Of a stretch of DNA of 64,000 bases, positions 18,654 through 27,251 are shown in pieces. Below the pieces are notes generated by a model that saw only the letters and a program-made list of their open reading frames with translations, ran no database searches and was not told the DNA's origin. The translations under genes were made by a program, and so were the position numbers. This DNA is from Cardinium endosymbiont cBtQ1 of Bemisia tabaci (GTDB taxonomy: Bacteria; Bacteroidota; Bacteroidia; Cytophagales; Amoebophilaceae): assembly GCF_000689375.1 (NCBI RefSeq), contig NZ_CBQZ010000001.1:124001-188000 (forward strand). The letters run 5' to 3'. How positions within the stretch are numbered: the stretch's first letter is position 1; the number at the start of each line of letters is the position of its first letter.

Positions 18654-19652
18654 ACGTCAGTTTTGGATTAGAAATTAAGAAAAGAGTATAAAAAGCTCCT
18701 TTGTGTTTTAAATTTGTGGGATTGAAAAATAATCATAAAAACCAAAGGAGCCGGATATGAATGTATCAAAATTAGTTGAAATATATTACGCTGTTGATGA
18801 ATTTCTTATAAAATTTATGCCTTATATGGAATCACATTTGTTACCTACTTCAGATAGAAAACCTACTAGAACATGTTCACTGACTTTGAGCGAAATAATG
18901 ACAATATTAATTGCTTTTCATGTAATTGGCTTTAGAAATTTTAAGTTGTATTATATTCATTTACAACAATTTCATTCTAATGACTTTTGCAAGTTAGTAA
19001 GCTATAGTAGATTTATATCCCTAGTTCAAAGAACAGTAGTTCCATTTTACTTTTTTTCTCAAAGTCTTTCTAAAACGAGAACAGGCTGTTATTTTATGGA
19101 TTCAACCGCTATAAAGGTTTGTAATATAAAAAGAGCTTATGCTCATAAAGTATTTAAGACAATTGCTAGTAAAGGTAAAACTACTACTGGATGGTTTTAC
19201 GGAATCAAATTAAACTTGATTGTCAATGATTTAGGAGAAATTATGAATTTTTCTCTTACTACAGGTAAGTCCAATGATAGATGGCCAGTAGAAAACTTAT
19301 GTAAAAATTTGATCGGAAAAGTATTTGCTGATAAAGGCTACTTGAGTAAAGAATTATTTGAAAAACTTATGGGAAAAGGCATAGAACTGATTACTCAAAT
19401 CAGAAAAAATATGAAAAATGCTTTCATGCCTATCTGGGATAGGCTAATGCTTCGAAAGAGATCTATCATTGAAACCATTATCGATCAGCTTAAAAATATT
19501 AGTCAGATAGAACACTCCAGGCATAGAAGTATACCTAATTTTATTGTCAATTTAATAGCTGGTATTACAGCTTATTCACTAAAAGAGAAAAAACCGGCTA
19601 TAGATAATATATATACAACTGGTTTACAATAAGTCTAATCCGAAACTCACGT
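18654..19652 (+). mobile_element. IS982-type insertion sequence, intact copy A
   Basis: A 999-bp element with imperfect terminal inverted repeats (18 of 20 matching, ACGTCAGTTTTGGATTAGA against ACGTGAGTTTCGGATTAGA) and a 6-bp target duplication TTAATA (18648-18653 and 19653-19658). It carries one uninterrupted transposase. Copy B is at 38819-39823 and a deleted remnant at 5445-5625. Confidence 0.93.
18757..19632 (+). CDS. IS982-family transposase, intact
   Basis: A 291-residue DDE transposase that would catalyse movement of the 999-bp element. The start is the ATG at 18757, preceded by AAGGAGCC, one of the few purine-rich ribosome-binding sites in the window. Features in order are an N-terminal DNA-binding region (residues 1-90), the first catalytic Asp in GCYFMDSTAIKVCNIKRAY, the second Asp in GKVFADKGYLSKELF and the catalytic Glu in RKRSIIETIIDQLKNI. 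It is the only full-length transposase frame in the window, so it may drive other copies in trans. Confidence 0.93.
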   Translation: MNVSKLVEIYYAVDEFLIKFMPYMESHLLPTSDRKPTRTCSLTLSEIMTILIAFHVIGFRNFKLYYIHLQQFHSNDFCKLVSYSRFISLVQRTVVPFYFFSQSLSKTRTGCYFMDSTAIKVCNIKRAYAHKVFKTIASKGKTTTGWFYGIKLNLIVNDLGEIMNFSLTTGKSNDRWPVENLCKNLIGKVFADKGYLSKELFEKLMGKGIELITQIRKNMKNAFMPIWDRLMLRKRSIIETIIDQLKNISQIEHSRHRSIPNFIVNLIAGITAYSLKEKKPAIDNIYTTGLQ

Positions 19653-20084
19653 TTAATAAGTACAAACTCTAATCGTTAATGCTTAAGTATAATAAACATT
19701 TACAATAATCACAAGTCTGTTGCAATAGATCATTAAAGCATAGGATATAAAAACGGTCTTTATTTATGTAAGAATTTTACCTTGTCTGTTCCTAATTATT
19801 GATTTTTTCATATAATCGTTTTATGCTTATCCAATCAAATAGTGGTATACTTCCCATAATATCAAAAATTACAAATTGAGCATCATATGATCCATCTATT
19901 ACAACCATCTCGTTCTATGAATAATGCATCTGTAGTGTGATATATTTCTATTAATTTTAATAGATTTATGGTTGGCTACTTTTTTGATTTGGTAGAAATA
20001 TTGAGCGCTAAACGTAAAAATAGGCAAAAGCTGTGTAATACTATTTTTTATCCAGCTCATCATTCGTTCAGGTGTAAAAAATTA
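19653..20084. other. Intergenic region with a possible gene scrap
   Basis: About 430 bases between the IS982 element and dCMP deaminase. On the minus strand 19908-19792 is open for 38 codons (MVVIDGSYDAQFVIFDIMGS to YEKINN) with protein-like composition and a stop just upstream in frame. It may be the tail of a lost gene, but I do not recognise it. No RNA gene is seen. Confidence 0.3.
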
Positions 20085-20552
20085 ATGATGCAAAGACCTA
20101 CATTCGATCATATTTTTATGTCGCTTGCCATTCACTTGGCGGAACGCTCCCATTGTGTTAAAAAAAAAGTGGGCGTTGTATTAACAAAAGAGGCTCGAAT
20201 TATTTCCACAGGATACAATGGTCCTCCAGAAGGCACCTATAATTGCGATGAAATATGGCCTAAAACAGGTTGTGCTCGGAATATAAAAGGGAGTTGCTCT
20301 TTGACCATTCATGCAGAACAAAATGCTATTCTTTATGCATTAACCCATCATATCAATGTAAAAGATGGTGTCCTTTATACGACCCTTTTGCCTTGTCTAT
20401 CTTGTGCCCGTATGATATTTAGTGTAGGTATTAAAAAAGTAATATATAAAGATGCTTACGCAGCCTATAAAAACTTGGATGATGAAGAGGGGTTAAATTT
20501 TTTAGAAGCATTCGGCGTCCTCCTAGAAGGATATGACCCATATAAAATATAA
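20085..20552 (+). CDS. dCMP deaminase (ComEB-type zinc deaminase)
   Basis: Predicted to deaminate dCMP to dUMP, feeding thymidylate synthesis. The start is taken at 20085 (MMQRPTFDHIFMSLAIHLAERS), where family similarity begins; an upstream in-frame ATG at 19968 would add 39 unlikely residues. This gives 155 residues. The zinc site is complete: HAEQNAILYA (His and catalytic Glu) and PCLSCARMI (two Cys). STGYNGPPEGTYNCDE is typical of dCMP deaminases rather than tRNA adenosine deaminases, as is the cysteine-rich insert near GCARNIKGSC. Monocistronic. Confidence 0.92.
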   Translation: MMQRPTFDHIFMSLAIHLAERSHCVKKKVGVVLTKEARIISTGYNGPPEGTYNCDEIWPKTGCARNIKGSCSLTIHAEQNAILYALTHHINVKDGVLYTTLLPCLSCARMIFSVGIKKVIYKDAYAAYKNLDDEEGLNFLEAFGVLLEGYDPYKI

Positions 20553-20617
20553 TGCATTACGCAAATAAAAGGCTCGGTAAAATTGCGGATTGAGAATGTT
20601 GCAGTGGATATTCCATG

Positions 20618-20716
20618 AAAAAAAACAAGCCGAGTATCGCGCCGCTACAACCACTTTACCCTTGTTCCTTTCCAGGCCTGGGGGATTCAGTAGGAGCTAG
20701 CCGTACCGGCTTGCCA
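20618..20716 (-). ncRNA. ffs: Signal recognition particle RNA (small bacterial type)
   Basis: On the minus strand the sequence reads CCCAGGCCTGGAAAGGAACA at its centre. It fits the conserved SRP RNA apical hairpin: a GGAA tetraloop closed by CCT/AGG, with the asymmetric AACA side of the Ffh-binding internal loop. The outer ends pair (AAGCCG near 20712 with CGGCTT near 20627), giving one long hairpin of about 86 bases. The GTAAAGTGGTTGTAGCGG segment after the tip resembles other Bacteroidota SRP RNAs. A run of eight T follows at 20625-20618, a good terminator. With Ffh (not in this window) it would target membrane proteins. Identified by eye; a covariance-model search would settle it. Confidence 0.8.
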
Positions 20717-20861
20717 CTATAAATTTAATACTTTTTATGGTAACCAAAAAATTGTTGGAGCGAAATAAGTGAATCCTGTTGTAATTTTTGGGCTCGTTAA
20801 AGCAAAAAGGCTTCTATTAACTCTCCTATGGTTGGAATAGATTTTAGTTCTAAGGCCCATA

Positions 20862-20910
20862 AGCAAATATATAGGCCTCTTCATTATAAGAAGAGGCCTA
20901 TATATTTGCT
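20862..20910 (-). terminator. Strong hairpin downstream of htpG
   Basis: A perfect 21-bp inverted repeat (arms 20862-20882 and 20890-20910, loop ATTATAA), with core AGGCCTCTTC / GAAGAGGCCT, lies 31 bases beyond the htpG stop. There is no long U-run on either side, so it may end transcription from both directions or protect the htpG mRNA 3' end. Confidence 0.65.
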
Positions 20911-20940
20911 CTTGAAAAGTTCAACCGATCTACTAGCTAA

Positions 20941-22752
20941 TTATTCTTCTAATAATTTATTTGTGTAATTTTTTATAAATCCAGCTAGCCATTTCCCTTC
21001 TAGCAACCCTTGCGCCAGTAAGGCCAATTGATAGCTCTGTTCTACGAGTGCTTTTTGAACAGTTTCATCACTAGTAGCTAAGATTTTTTTAGCCAAGGGA
21101 TGGTTTCCGTTAATGGCTACATCCATAGAGTGGAAATGCTTTTGTTTTGCTTCATTTCCTTGTGCAAATTGGGTCATACGTTTCAAGTGTTCAGAGGTAA
21201 TAAAAGCCACAGGCAACTCCTCTGGTAGCATAGATGCTACCTTCCAAGTAGTTTGTTCCGCACCAATCGTTTTTTCATAAATAGACTGTAAGGTTTCACT
21301 TTCTTCTTTTGTAAGGGTATTTTCAGTGATCGCTTCTTTTTCAATTAGGTTACCGATGGTATCGGTGTCAATAGCTTTGAGTTTGACTTTATCAAATTTG
21401 TATTCCACAAAATTGATAAAGTTGGTATCGATCGGGCTATTTAGGACCAATACATCATATCCCTTTTGTTGGGCCGATTGTATGTAGACAGCATGTTTTT
21501 TAGGGTCTGTTGTATAGAGCAAAACCAAATTTTCGTTTTTATCAGTTTGATTTTTAGCCATTGCATCTTTGTATTCAGCTATGGTATAGTAATGGCCAGT
21601 TGTGCTTTCCAAGAGAACTATTGCTCCTATCCTTTCATCAAATTTAGGATCTCTTATCATACCATACTTGATAAAAAGGGAGATATCATTCCACTTAGCT
21701 TCATACGCTTTACGGTCTTGTTGAAAAAGGGCTTCTAACTTTTCGGCTACCTTTTTAGCAATGTATGTGTTAATTTTTTTTACATTACCATCTGCTTGTA
21801 GCGCGCTTCTAGATACATTCAGCGGTATATCTGGTGAATCAATAATACCATGTAACAACTGTAAAAAGTCAGGAATAACTTCTTTTACATCATTGGTAAT
21901 AAACACCTGTCTTGCATAAAGTTGAATGGTTTCTTTCTGCTCAAAATAGTTGGCTGTTTTAGGAAAGTAGAGTATGCCTGTTAAAGTAAATGGATAGTCA
22001 ATGCTTAAATGGATCCAAAAAAGTGGATCCTCCGCAAGAGGATAAAGCGCTTGATAAAACTTAAGATAGTCTTCAGATTGTAAATCTGCTGGTCGTTTGA
22101 TCCATAGTGGCATCGGATCATTGATCACCTTTTGATTAAATAGGATTTCTATCGGTAAAAAGCGACAATGTTTGTTTAAAATAGCTTGAATACGTTCTGG
22201 CTTCAAAAATTCTTCAGCATCTTCTGCAAGATGCAAAATTACTTCTGTACCTACTTCACTTTTTTCAGTAGAATATATTTCGAAATGGGTGCTACCATCA
22301 CAACTCCAATGGGTTGCTTGGGCGTCCACTTGATAAGATTTTGTAATAATTTCAACTTTTTTAGCTACCATAAAAGCTGAGTAAAAACCCAGTCCAAAAA
22401 ATCCAATCAATTGATTTTCTCCTACTTTGTCTTTGTATTTTTCTACAAATGCAGTCGCACCAGAGAAAGCAATTTGGTTGATATATTCTTTGATTTCATC
22501 AGCTGTCATACCTAATCCATGGTCTTTAATGGTCAGTGTTTTAGCAGATGGATCAAGCAGTACTTCTACTTGTAGCTTATCAGTAGCGCCCTCATAAAGG
22601 CCCATAGCGCCTAGCTTTTTAAGTTTTTGTACCGCATCTACACCGTTGGCTACCAATTCCCTCAAAAAAATGTCTTGATCGGAATAAAGAAATTTTTTAA
22701 TAATCGGAAAAATATGTTCAGTATGTACCGATATGGTTCCTTTTTCGTTCAT
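20941..22752 (-). CDS. htpG: Chaperone HtpG (Hsp90)
   Basis: Cytoplasmic ATP-dependent chaperone. The 603-residue protein starts at the ATG at 22752 (MNEKGTISVHTEHIFPIIKK). The N-terminal GHKL ATPase has SDQDIFLRELVANGVDA (Asn-containing helix; the family more often has ELISNASDA), IKDHGLGMTADE and LIGFFGLGFYSAFMVA. The middle domain carries LNVSRSALQAD with its conserved arginine, and the C-terminal dimerisation domain follows to the end. Length matches bacterial HtpG of about 600-630. It has its own strong hairpin downstream. Confidence 0.96.
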   Translation of the reverse strand: MNEKGTISVHTEHIFPIIKKFLYSDQDIFLRELVANGVDAVQKLKKLGAMGLYEGATDKLQVEVLLDPSAKTLTIKDHGLGMTADEIKEYINQIAFSGATAFVEKYKDKVGENQLIGFFGLGFYSAFMVAKKVEIITKSYQVDAQATHWSCDGSTHFEIYSTEKSEVGTEVILHLAEDAEEFLKPERIQAILNKHCRFLPIEILFNQKVINDPMPLWIKRPADLQSEDYLKFYQALYPLAEDPLFWIHLSIDYPFTLTGILYFPKTANYFEQKETIQLYARQVFITNDVKEVIPDFLQLLHGIIDSPDIPLNVSRSALQADGNVKKINTYIAKKVAEKLEALFQQDRKAYEAKWNDISLFIKYGMIRDPKFDERIGAIVLLESTTGHYYTIAEYKDAMAKNQTDKNENLVLLYTTDPKKHAVYIQSAQQKGYDVLVLNSPIDTNFINFVEYKFDKVKLKAIDTDTIGNLIEKEAITENTLTKEESETLQSIYEKTIGAEQTTWKVASMLPEELPVAFITSEHLKRMTQFAQGNEAKQKHFHSMDVAINGNHPLAKKILATSDETVQKALVEQSYQLALLAQGLLEGKWLAGFIKNYTNKLLEE

Positions 22753-23131
22753 GATTGCTATTACTTTAGGTTAAATGTATGTATACTGTATTGGTATCTG
22801 GCCAACCATTTGCAGGGTATCTAAGTGTTAGGATTTTATCCAACCATATTGGTTATAGCTTTGTTCCGTGATAGCCCAAGCTTTGCCCTATGGGATTCCA
22901 TATGCATGGACCAAAATCATAAACTTATACCCATACTTTGCTATATAGCTGGAACAGTATGGATGTTAACTTTCAAACAAACACCATGCCAATTTATTCA
23001 AAGTAAGGATTTTTACAGTAGTATATGCAATAGATAGATTAGATGGTTTGTTCCTATTTATGTTTATTGACTCTGAAATGGGGAGTTATTGCATATATAG
23101 TTGATTTTGAAGTAGGACTAAACATCTAAAT
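22753..23131. other. Intergenic region between htpG and IS copy 2
   Basis: About 380 bases containing the htpG promoter side. The plus strand from a GTG at 22825 to 23037 is open for 70 codons with two hydrophobic stretches (FYPTILVIALF, LCYIAGTVWMLTF). There is no recognisable family and no ribosome-binding site. It may be a gene scrap truncated by rearrangement at the IS element, or chance. Confidence 0.3.
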
Positions 23132-24692
23132 AGTCGGCCCTGAAATACCATATAATTATTTGTTAATCAGCAAATAAATGGTTAAATTTATATATGGTTA
23201 ATAACCAGTTTTTAGGTTGTTTTGTATAAAAAGCTTGCAAAATAAGGATGAAATCTAAGAAAATAAATAATAGCCTTGAGCGTTTGTTTGAGCAACGCTT
23301 ATCTAGTTTTCTCAACCCGAAACATCCATTATTCCAGTTATCTGATTCGATTCCTTTTCACTCCTTATCATCAGATTTAGACCGCGGTTTTAGCTATGGA
23401 CCTGGTCAACCTCCTTTGCCTATTCGTTTAATTATAGGTCTTCTCATTATCAGTCATATGTATAATATTTCTGATGAACAAGTAGTGGTTAGATGGGTAG
23501 AAAACCCTTATTGGCAATACTTTTGTGGATATGATTATTTTCAGTTTAAGATGCCTTGTAACCCCAGTTCATTGACCCGTTGGCGCCATAGATTAGGTCA
23601 AGAAGGTCTCAATAAGATTTTATCTATGACTATAGACTTAGCGCTAAAAAAAAAGTACTGACCCGAAAGAACTTAGAAAAGTTAATATACTGATACTACT
23701 AGTAATGGAGAAAAATATACCGTTACCCAACTAGACTCTTCTTTGCTTAATAAATCCAGAGAAAAATTAGGTCAGTATAGCCAAGAAAACAGGTATTAAA
23801 CTGCGTCAAACTTATCAGCGTTTAGGTCTATCTATCAAACGTAAAGTTGATTGCTATGCTCATGCTAAACAGTATAAACGTTTATCTAAAAGGCATTAAA
23901 ACATTAAAAACCTATCTTGGTAGAGTAGTCAGAGATGTAGAACGTTCTATACAATCCTCTGATGATCTAATACGGAATCAATTTACCAATCTACTATCTA
24001 TAAGTAAAAAACTTATAAACCAATCAAAAAAAAGTAAAGATAAAATTTATAGCATCCATGAACCATCCGTCTACTGTGTAAGTAAAGGTAAGTCTAAACA
24101 TCCTTATGAGTTTGGTTGCAAGGTACAATTTACAGTAACGCATAAAAAAGGTTTAATTGTTTCAACAGAAGCAATACATCCTAATGCTTACGATGGCCAT
24201 ACTTTGCAGAAGAGTTTATTACAAGCCGAGCAATTATCTGGTACCAAAGTAAAGTATGCTTTTGTAGAATAAGACCTACGGGTAATAATATACCTGTTAG
24301 TGAATGTAATATATTTATAAGTGGTTACTAAAAGGGGAATAACGCCTGCTACTAAAAAAAGCTAATAAAAAGAAGATCTTCTATTGAACCGCATATTGGT
24401 CATATGAAATCCGATGGTAAATTATCTGTTAACTATTTGAAAGGTATTCTAGGAGATAAACTTAACGTTATTTTATGTGCTATTGCTCATAACCTACGAC
24501 TGATTACAAGAAAGTTATTCTTAACACACTCACAATCACATAAATTAAAACCTATATAATTAAAATTCTTAATCCAAAACCAGTTATACCTATATCTTGG
24601 GTAGGAAAAATAGAGCGCCTGCTAAACCATAAATATTGTAAAAAAAGATCCATTCAATAAATTTATTCAAAAATAATATTTCAGGGCCGACT
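23132..24692 (+). mobile_element. IS5/IS1182-type insertion sequence, copy 2 (degraded)
   Basis: A 1561-bp copy of the elements at 8783 and 54161, in opposite orientation, with intact 16-bp inverted repeats at both ends. Unlike the other copies its flanks differ (AAAT on the left, AAGT on the right). The right flank is the middle of another transposase gene whose other half is not on the left. This points to recombination or deletion at the element after insertion. Confidence 0.92.
23248..24559 (+). pseudogene. IS5-type DDE transposase, multiply frameshifted (copy 2)
   Basis: Starts MKSKKINNSLERLFEQ and is intact for 137 residues. Then several single-base changes between about 23660 and 23780, near 23880 and between 24265 and 24365 break the frame. 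A middle part (NSINVYLKGIKTLKTYLGRVV to KVKYAFVE) is open at 23847-24272, and the final part to HKLKPI ends at 24559. It shares two inserted bases near its 3' end with copy 3 that copy 1 lacks. Confidence 0.9.
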
Positions 24693-24993
24693 AAGTAGAA
24701 TCAATCATAAGCCATTTAAAATCAGGATTATTAATTAGTCTCTCTAAGATCCTTTCCCATATACCATTATCTCTCCAGCGAGAAAATCTACGATGGGTGT
24801 TTTTCCAATCCCCATAGCTAGATGGAAGATCACGCCAAGGAGATCCTGTACGTAAAATCCAAAATACTGCATTAATAAACAGCCTATTATCTTTGGCAAC
24901 AGCTCCCCAACCTCCTTGTTGACCTGGAAGTAGAGGTGATAAAATAGACCATACTTTGTCTGAAATATCATGACGGTGAATCCATTTAGACAT
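24691..24993 (-). pseudogene. 5' fragment of an IS1031/IS427-type transposase
   Basis: One hundred residues (MSKWIHRHDISDKVWSILSP, GSPWRDLPSSYGDWKNTHRRFSRW, then DFKWLMIDST) are the N-terminal half of a second, different IS5-superfamily transposase, ending exactly at the first catalytic Asp region. The frame then runs into the right end of IS copy 2, which supplies the stop. Normally VVKVHPH or similar would follow, and it is absent from the left side of copy 2. The upstream end of the original element probably lies near 25075-25090. Confidence 0.85.
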
Positions 24994-25207
24994 CTTAGGA
25001 ATATAATTGATCTTATTAATTTAAAAATATAATACGAACTACAAACCTAATATACAAAATATTTCATGACGACACTATCTAAGGGCAGATACATACTTCG
25101 GGGGAGGTTAGTTGGGGTTTTATTTTGTTATATTGCATTAATGCCATGCTTTTTTTTGGTTAAAAAACTTTTTTAAAAATATAGCTGTAAATTTTACTTA
25201 TTACTAT

Positions 25208-27055
25208 ATGATAAATCAAAATCTTGAATGTTTTACACATTTAGTTAATAATCGTATGTCAACTAAGATCTATCCCAAATGTTTTAGTCTGGTCTTAAAA
25301 ATCTATATAGCTTTCTTTTTTGCTATGAGTGGTTGTAGTATTGAGTGTAATAGGGATTATATGAAGGTTTTGGCTAATCCTAGCTATTCTAGGAATACTA
25401 GGGCTTCCCCCTATAGTCGTAATCGTATCTGTAATTCTACATCTATAGATTCGTATAGTATTCTCCCTGAACTAGAAAAAGAAGTAAAAAAAGTTGTGAG
25501 TGATTATAAGATTTATAAAAAAGATCCTAAATATTTTCAGGATTTTAGCAGAAAACTTCTCCGTTACGAATCTATACTGGATGACCAGTTTGGTTATATT
25601 CACATGTACGAGTGTCTTAATAGCTTAAATAGTAAATCTTTTTCTGAAAGGTTTAAGGATCTAATACCAAAGCTAGATGAAAACTTCATAAAAGAACTAA
25701 AAAAAAAATTATGTCTATTTTATGAAAAAATAGAAGAATGTAAAAAGCTTATAAATAGTCAATCAATAGAATTTAATTGCTTATCAGAAAAAGTAGATAT
25801 GCAAAGACAAGACATATCGGAAAAAATAAAAATAAAATATGATAAAGAGTTGCGATTAATAGATTTATACGCAAAAGATCTACGTAATAAAGAATTATCA
25901 TATAATGATAAAGTCAATGAATTGGTTAATAAATTACAGGAATTTCGTAATCAGGAACAAATAAATCAAATAATATTAATAAATAAAAAAGAATACTTGC
26001 AAAGTGAATTAAATAATCTTACTAAAGAAATAAATAATCTTACTAAAGAAATAGATAATATATATAAATGTGGAAGTAAGCTACTTATAGAAACAACAGA
26101 AATGATAAAAAAATTTCGAGAAAATATTGTAAATGATAAAGAATATTTTAATGACGCAATATTAAAAACATGTAGGATAGAAGAAAATATAGAAAAAAAA
26201 ATAGAAATAATAGAAGAAAATATAAAAAAAATAAGTTGTTCTGGAGAGCTAATACAGCTAAACGAGTTAAGTAATGGCATAAAGTATATACTATCTAATT
26301 TAGATTTATCAATTGGAAGAAAAGTTTTTTCTATAGCACTGCGATATCGTTCTTTATTGCTTGCTGAACAAGTGATAGAGACTTATAATAGTTGCTCATA
26401 TAATGATTTTTTACCCGATCTAGCGCATAATATATTGTATGATAAAAAGAATAATGCAATGCATGATCTACGCGTTAATTGGACTATATTTAAAAGGTTA
26501 CTGTACAAAAATAAAATCAATATAGATATAGATACGCAACTCGATGGGGAATGCTCTAATGTCAAGGCTATGCTGAATATGTTCTTTGAAAAAGATGATA
26601 TGGATTCAGCATCTAAACTCATAGCTTATTCTACAGTAAAGTTTAACGAAACTACATATCCAAACCTAATAAAATTATTAAATCATTCACCTGCTTACTG
26701 TCTAATAACGCTATTCCAAAGATTAATGGAAGCGAATAACTATTTCGATGAAAATTATACAAAACATGTAAATAATTTTCTAAATCACATAGGCAAAAGT
26801 GAAAGATGTGCTTGTACTATTAAGAAGTCCAATTACATCCCTATTTCTACCTTCGACACTCCTCCTCCTTCTCCTCCTCCCGAACCTGACAAGCCTTCTC
26901 CAATGTGCGTCTCTTGTGCTTATGATAAAGCTAAAGCTAAAGCACTATGCGAAAAACACAACGATAGTGCTAACTACAATATAAACTCCAATACTTCTTT
27001 AAGTAAGTTTCCTATGTCACGAGGTAAGTTTACCATCAGTGAAGACGATTACTAG
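25208..27055 (+). CDS. Large coiled-coil lipoprotein with proline-rich, cysteine-rich tail
   Basis: I do not recognise this 615-residue protein. The ATG at 25256 would start it at MSTKIYPKCFSLVLKIYIAF and place a lipobox-like AMSGC after one hydrophobic segment, so it is probably exported and lipid-anchored; the ATG at 25208 only adds a polar extension. Residues about 90-360 are rich in Lys/Glu/Ile/Leu heptads (LNNLTKEINNLTKEIDNIY), indicating long coiled coils. A helical region follows. Near residue 534 a CAC pair leads into TPPPSPPPEPDKPSP (about 550-566) and then CVSC. Base composition is lower in GC than its neighbours. The design fits a secreted surface or effector protein, but no function can be assigned. 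Confidence 0.75.
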   Translation: MINQNLECFTHLVNNRMSTKIYPKCFSLVLKIYIAFFFAMSGCSIECNRDYMKVLANPSYSRNTRASPYSRNRICNSTSIDSYSILPELEKEVKKVVSDYKIYKKDPKYFQDFSRKLLRYESILDDQFGYIHMYECLNSLNSKSFSERFKDLIPKLDENFIKELKKKLCLFYEKIEECKKLINSQSIEFNCLSEKVDMQRQDISEKIKIKYDKELRLIDLYAKDLRNKELSYNDKVNELVNKLQEFRNQEQINQIILINKKEYLQSELNNLTKEINNLTKEIDNIYKCGSKLLIETTEMIKKFRENIVNDKEYFNDAILKTCRIEENIEKKIEIIEENIKKISCSGELIQLNELSNGIKYILSNLDLSIGRKVFSIALRYRSLLLAEQVIETYNSCSYNDFLPDLAHNILYDKKNNAMHDLRVNWTIFKRLLYKNKINIDIDTQLDGECSNVKAMLNMFFEKDDMDSASKLIAYSTVKFNETTYPNLIKLLNHSPAYCLITLFQRLMEANNYFDENYTKHVNNFLNHIGKSERCACTIKKSNYIPISTFDTPPPSPPPEPDKPSPMCVSCAYDKAKAKALCEKHNDSANYNINSNTSLSKFPMSRGKFTISEDDY

Positions 27056-27251
27056 CCTATCGAAAATTTTTCAGACTTAGATAATAACTAACTAACAAAA
27101 AGTAAGTTTAGGCAATCAAATCAATAAGAGTAAGATAAAATAAAAAGTTACCTCAATATTGCATATACCGACAGGATGACTTACATTTTAGCCTAAAAAT
27201 ACCCTGCTATGTGATCTTTATAAAAACGTAAAACTCTATTTCTAGTATTTA

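Noticed and set aside
20553-20940. tmRNA or RNase P RNA in the gap before htpG
   Set aside because: The conserved tip and single long hairpin fit SRP RNA; the tRNA-like ends of tmRNA and the P4 helix of RNase P are missing.
21466-22380. Plus-strand frames inside htpG
   Set aside because: They mirror the htpG coding sequence and have no independent motif or ribosome-binding site.
26799-26984. Leucine-rich frame overlapping the end of the coiled-coil lipoprotein gene
   Set aside because: It is the +1 reading of the proline-rich segment (CTCCTC-type codons) and has no support of its own.
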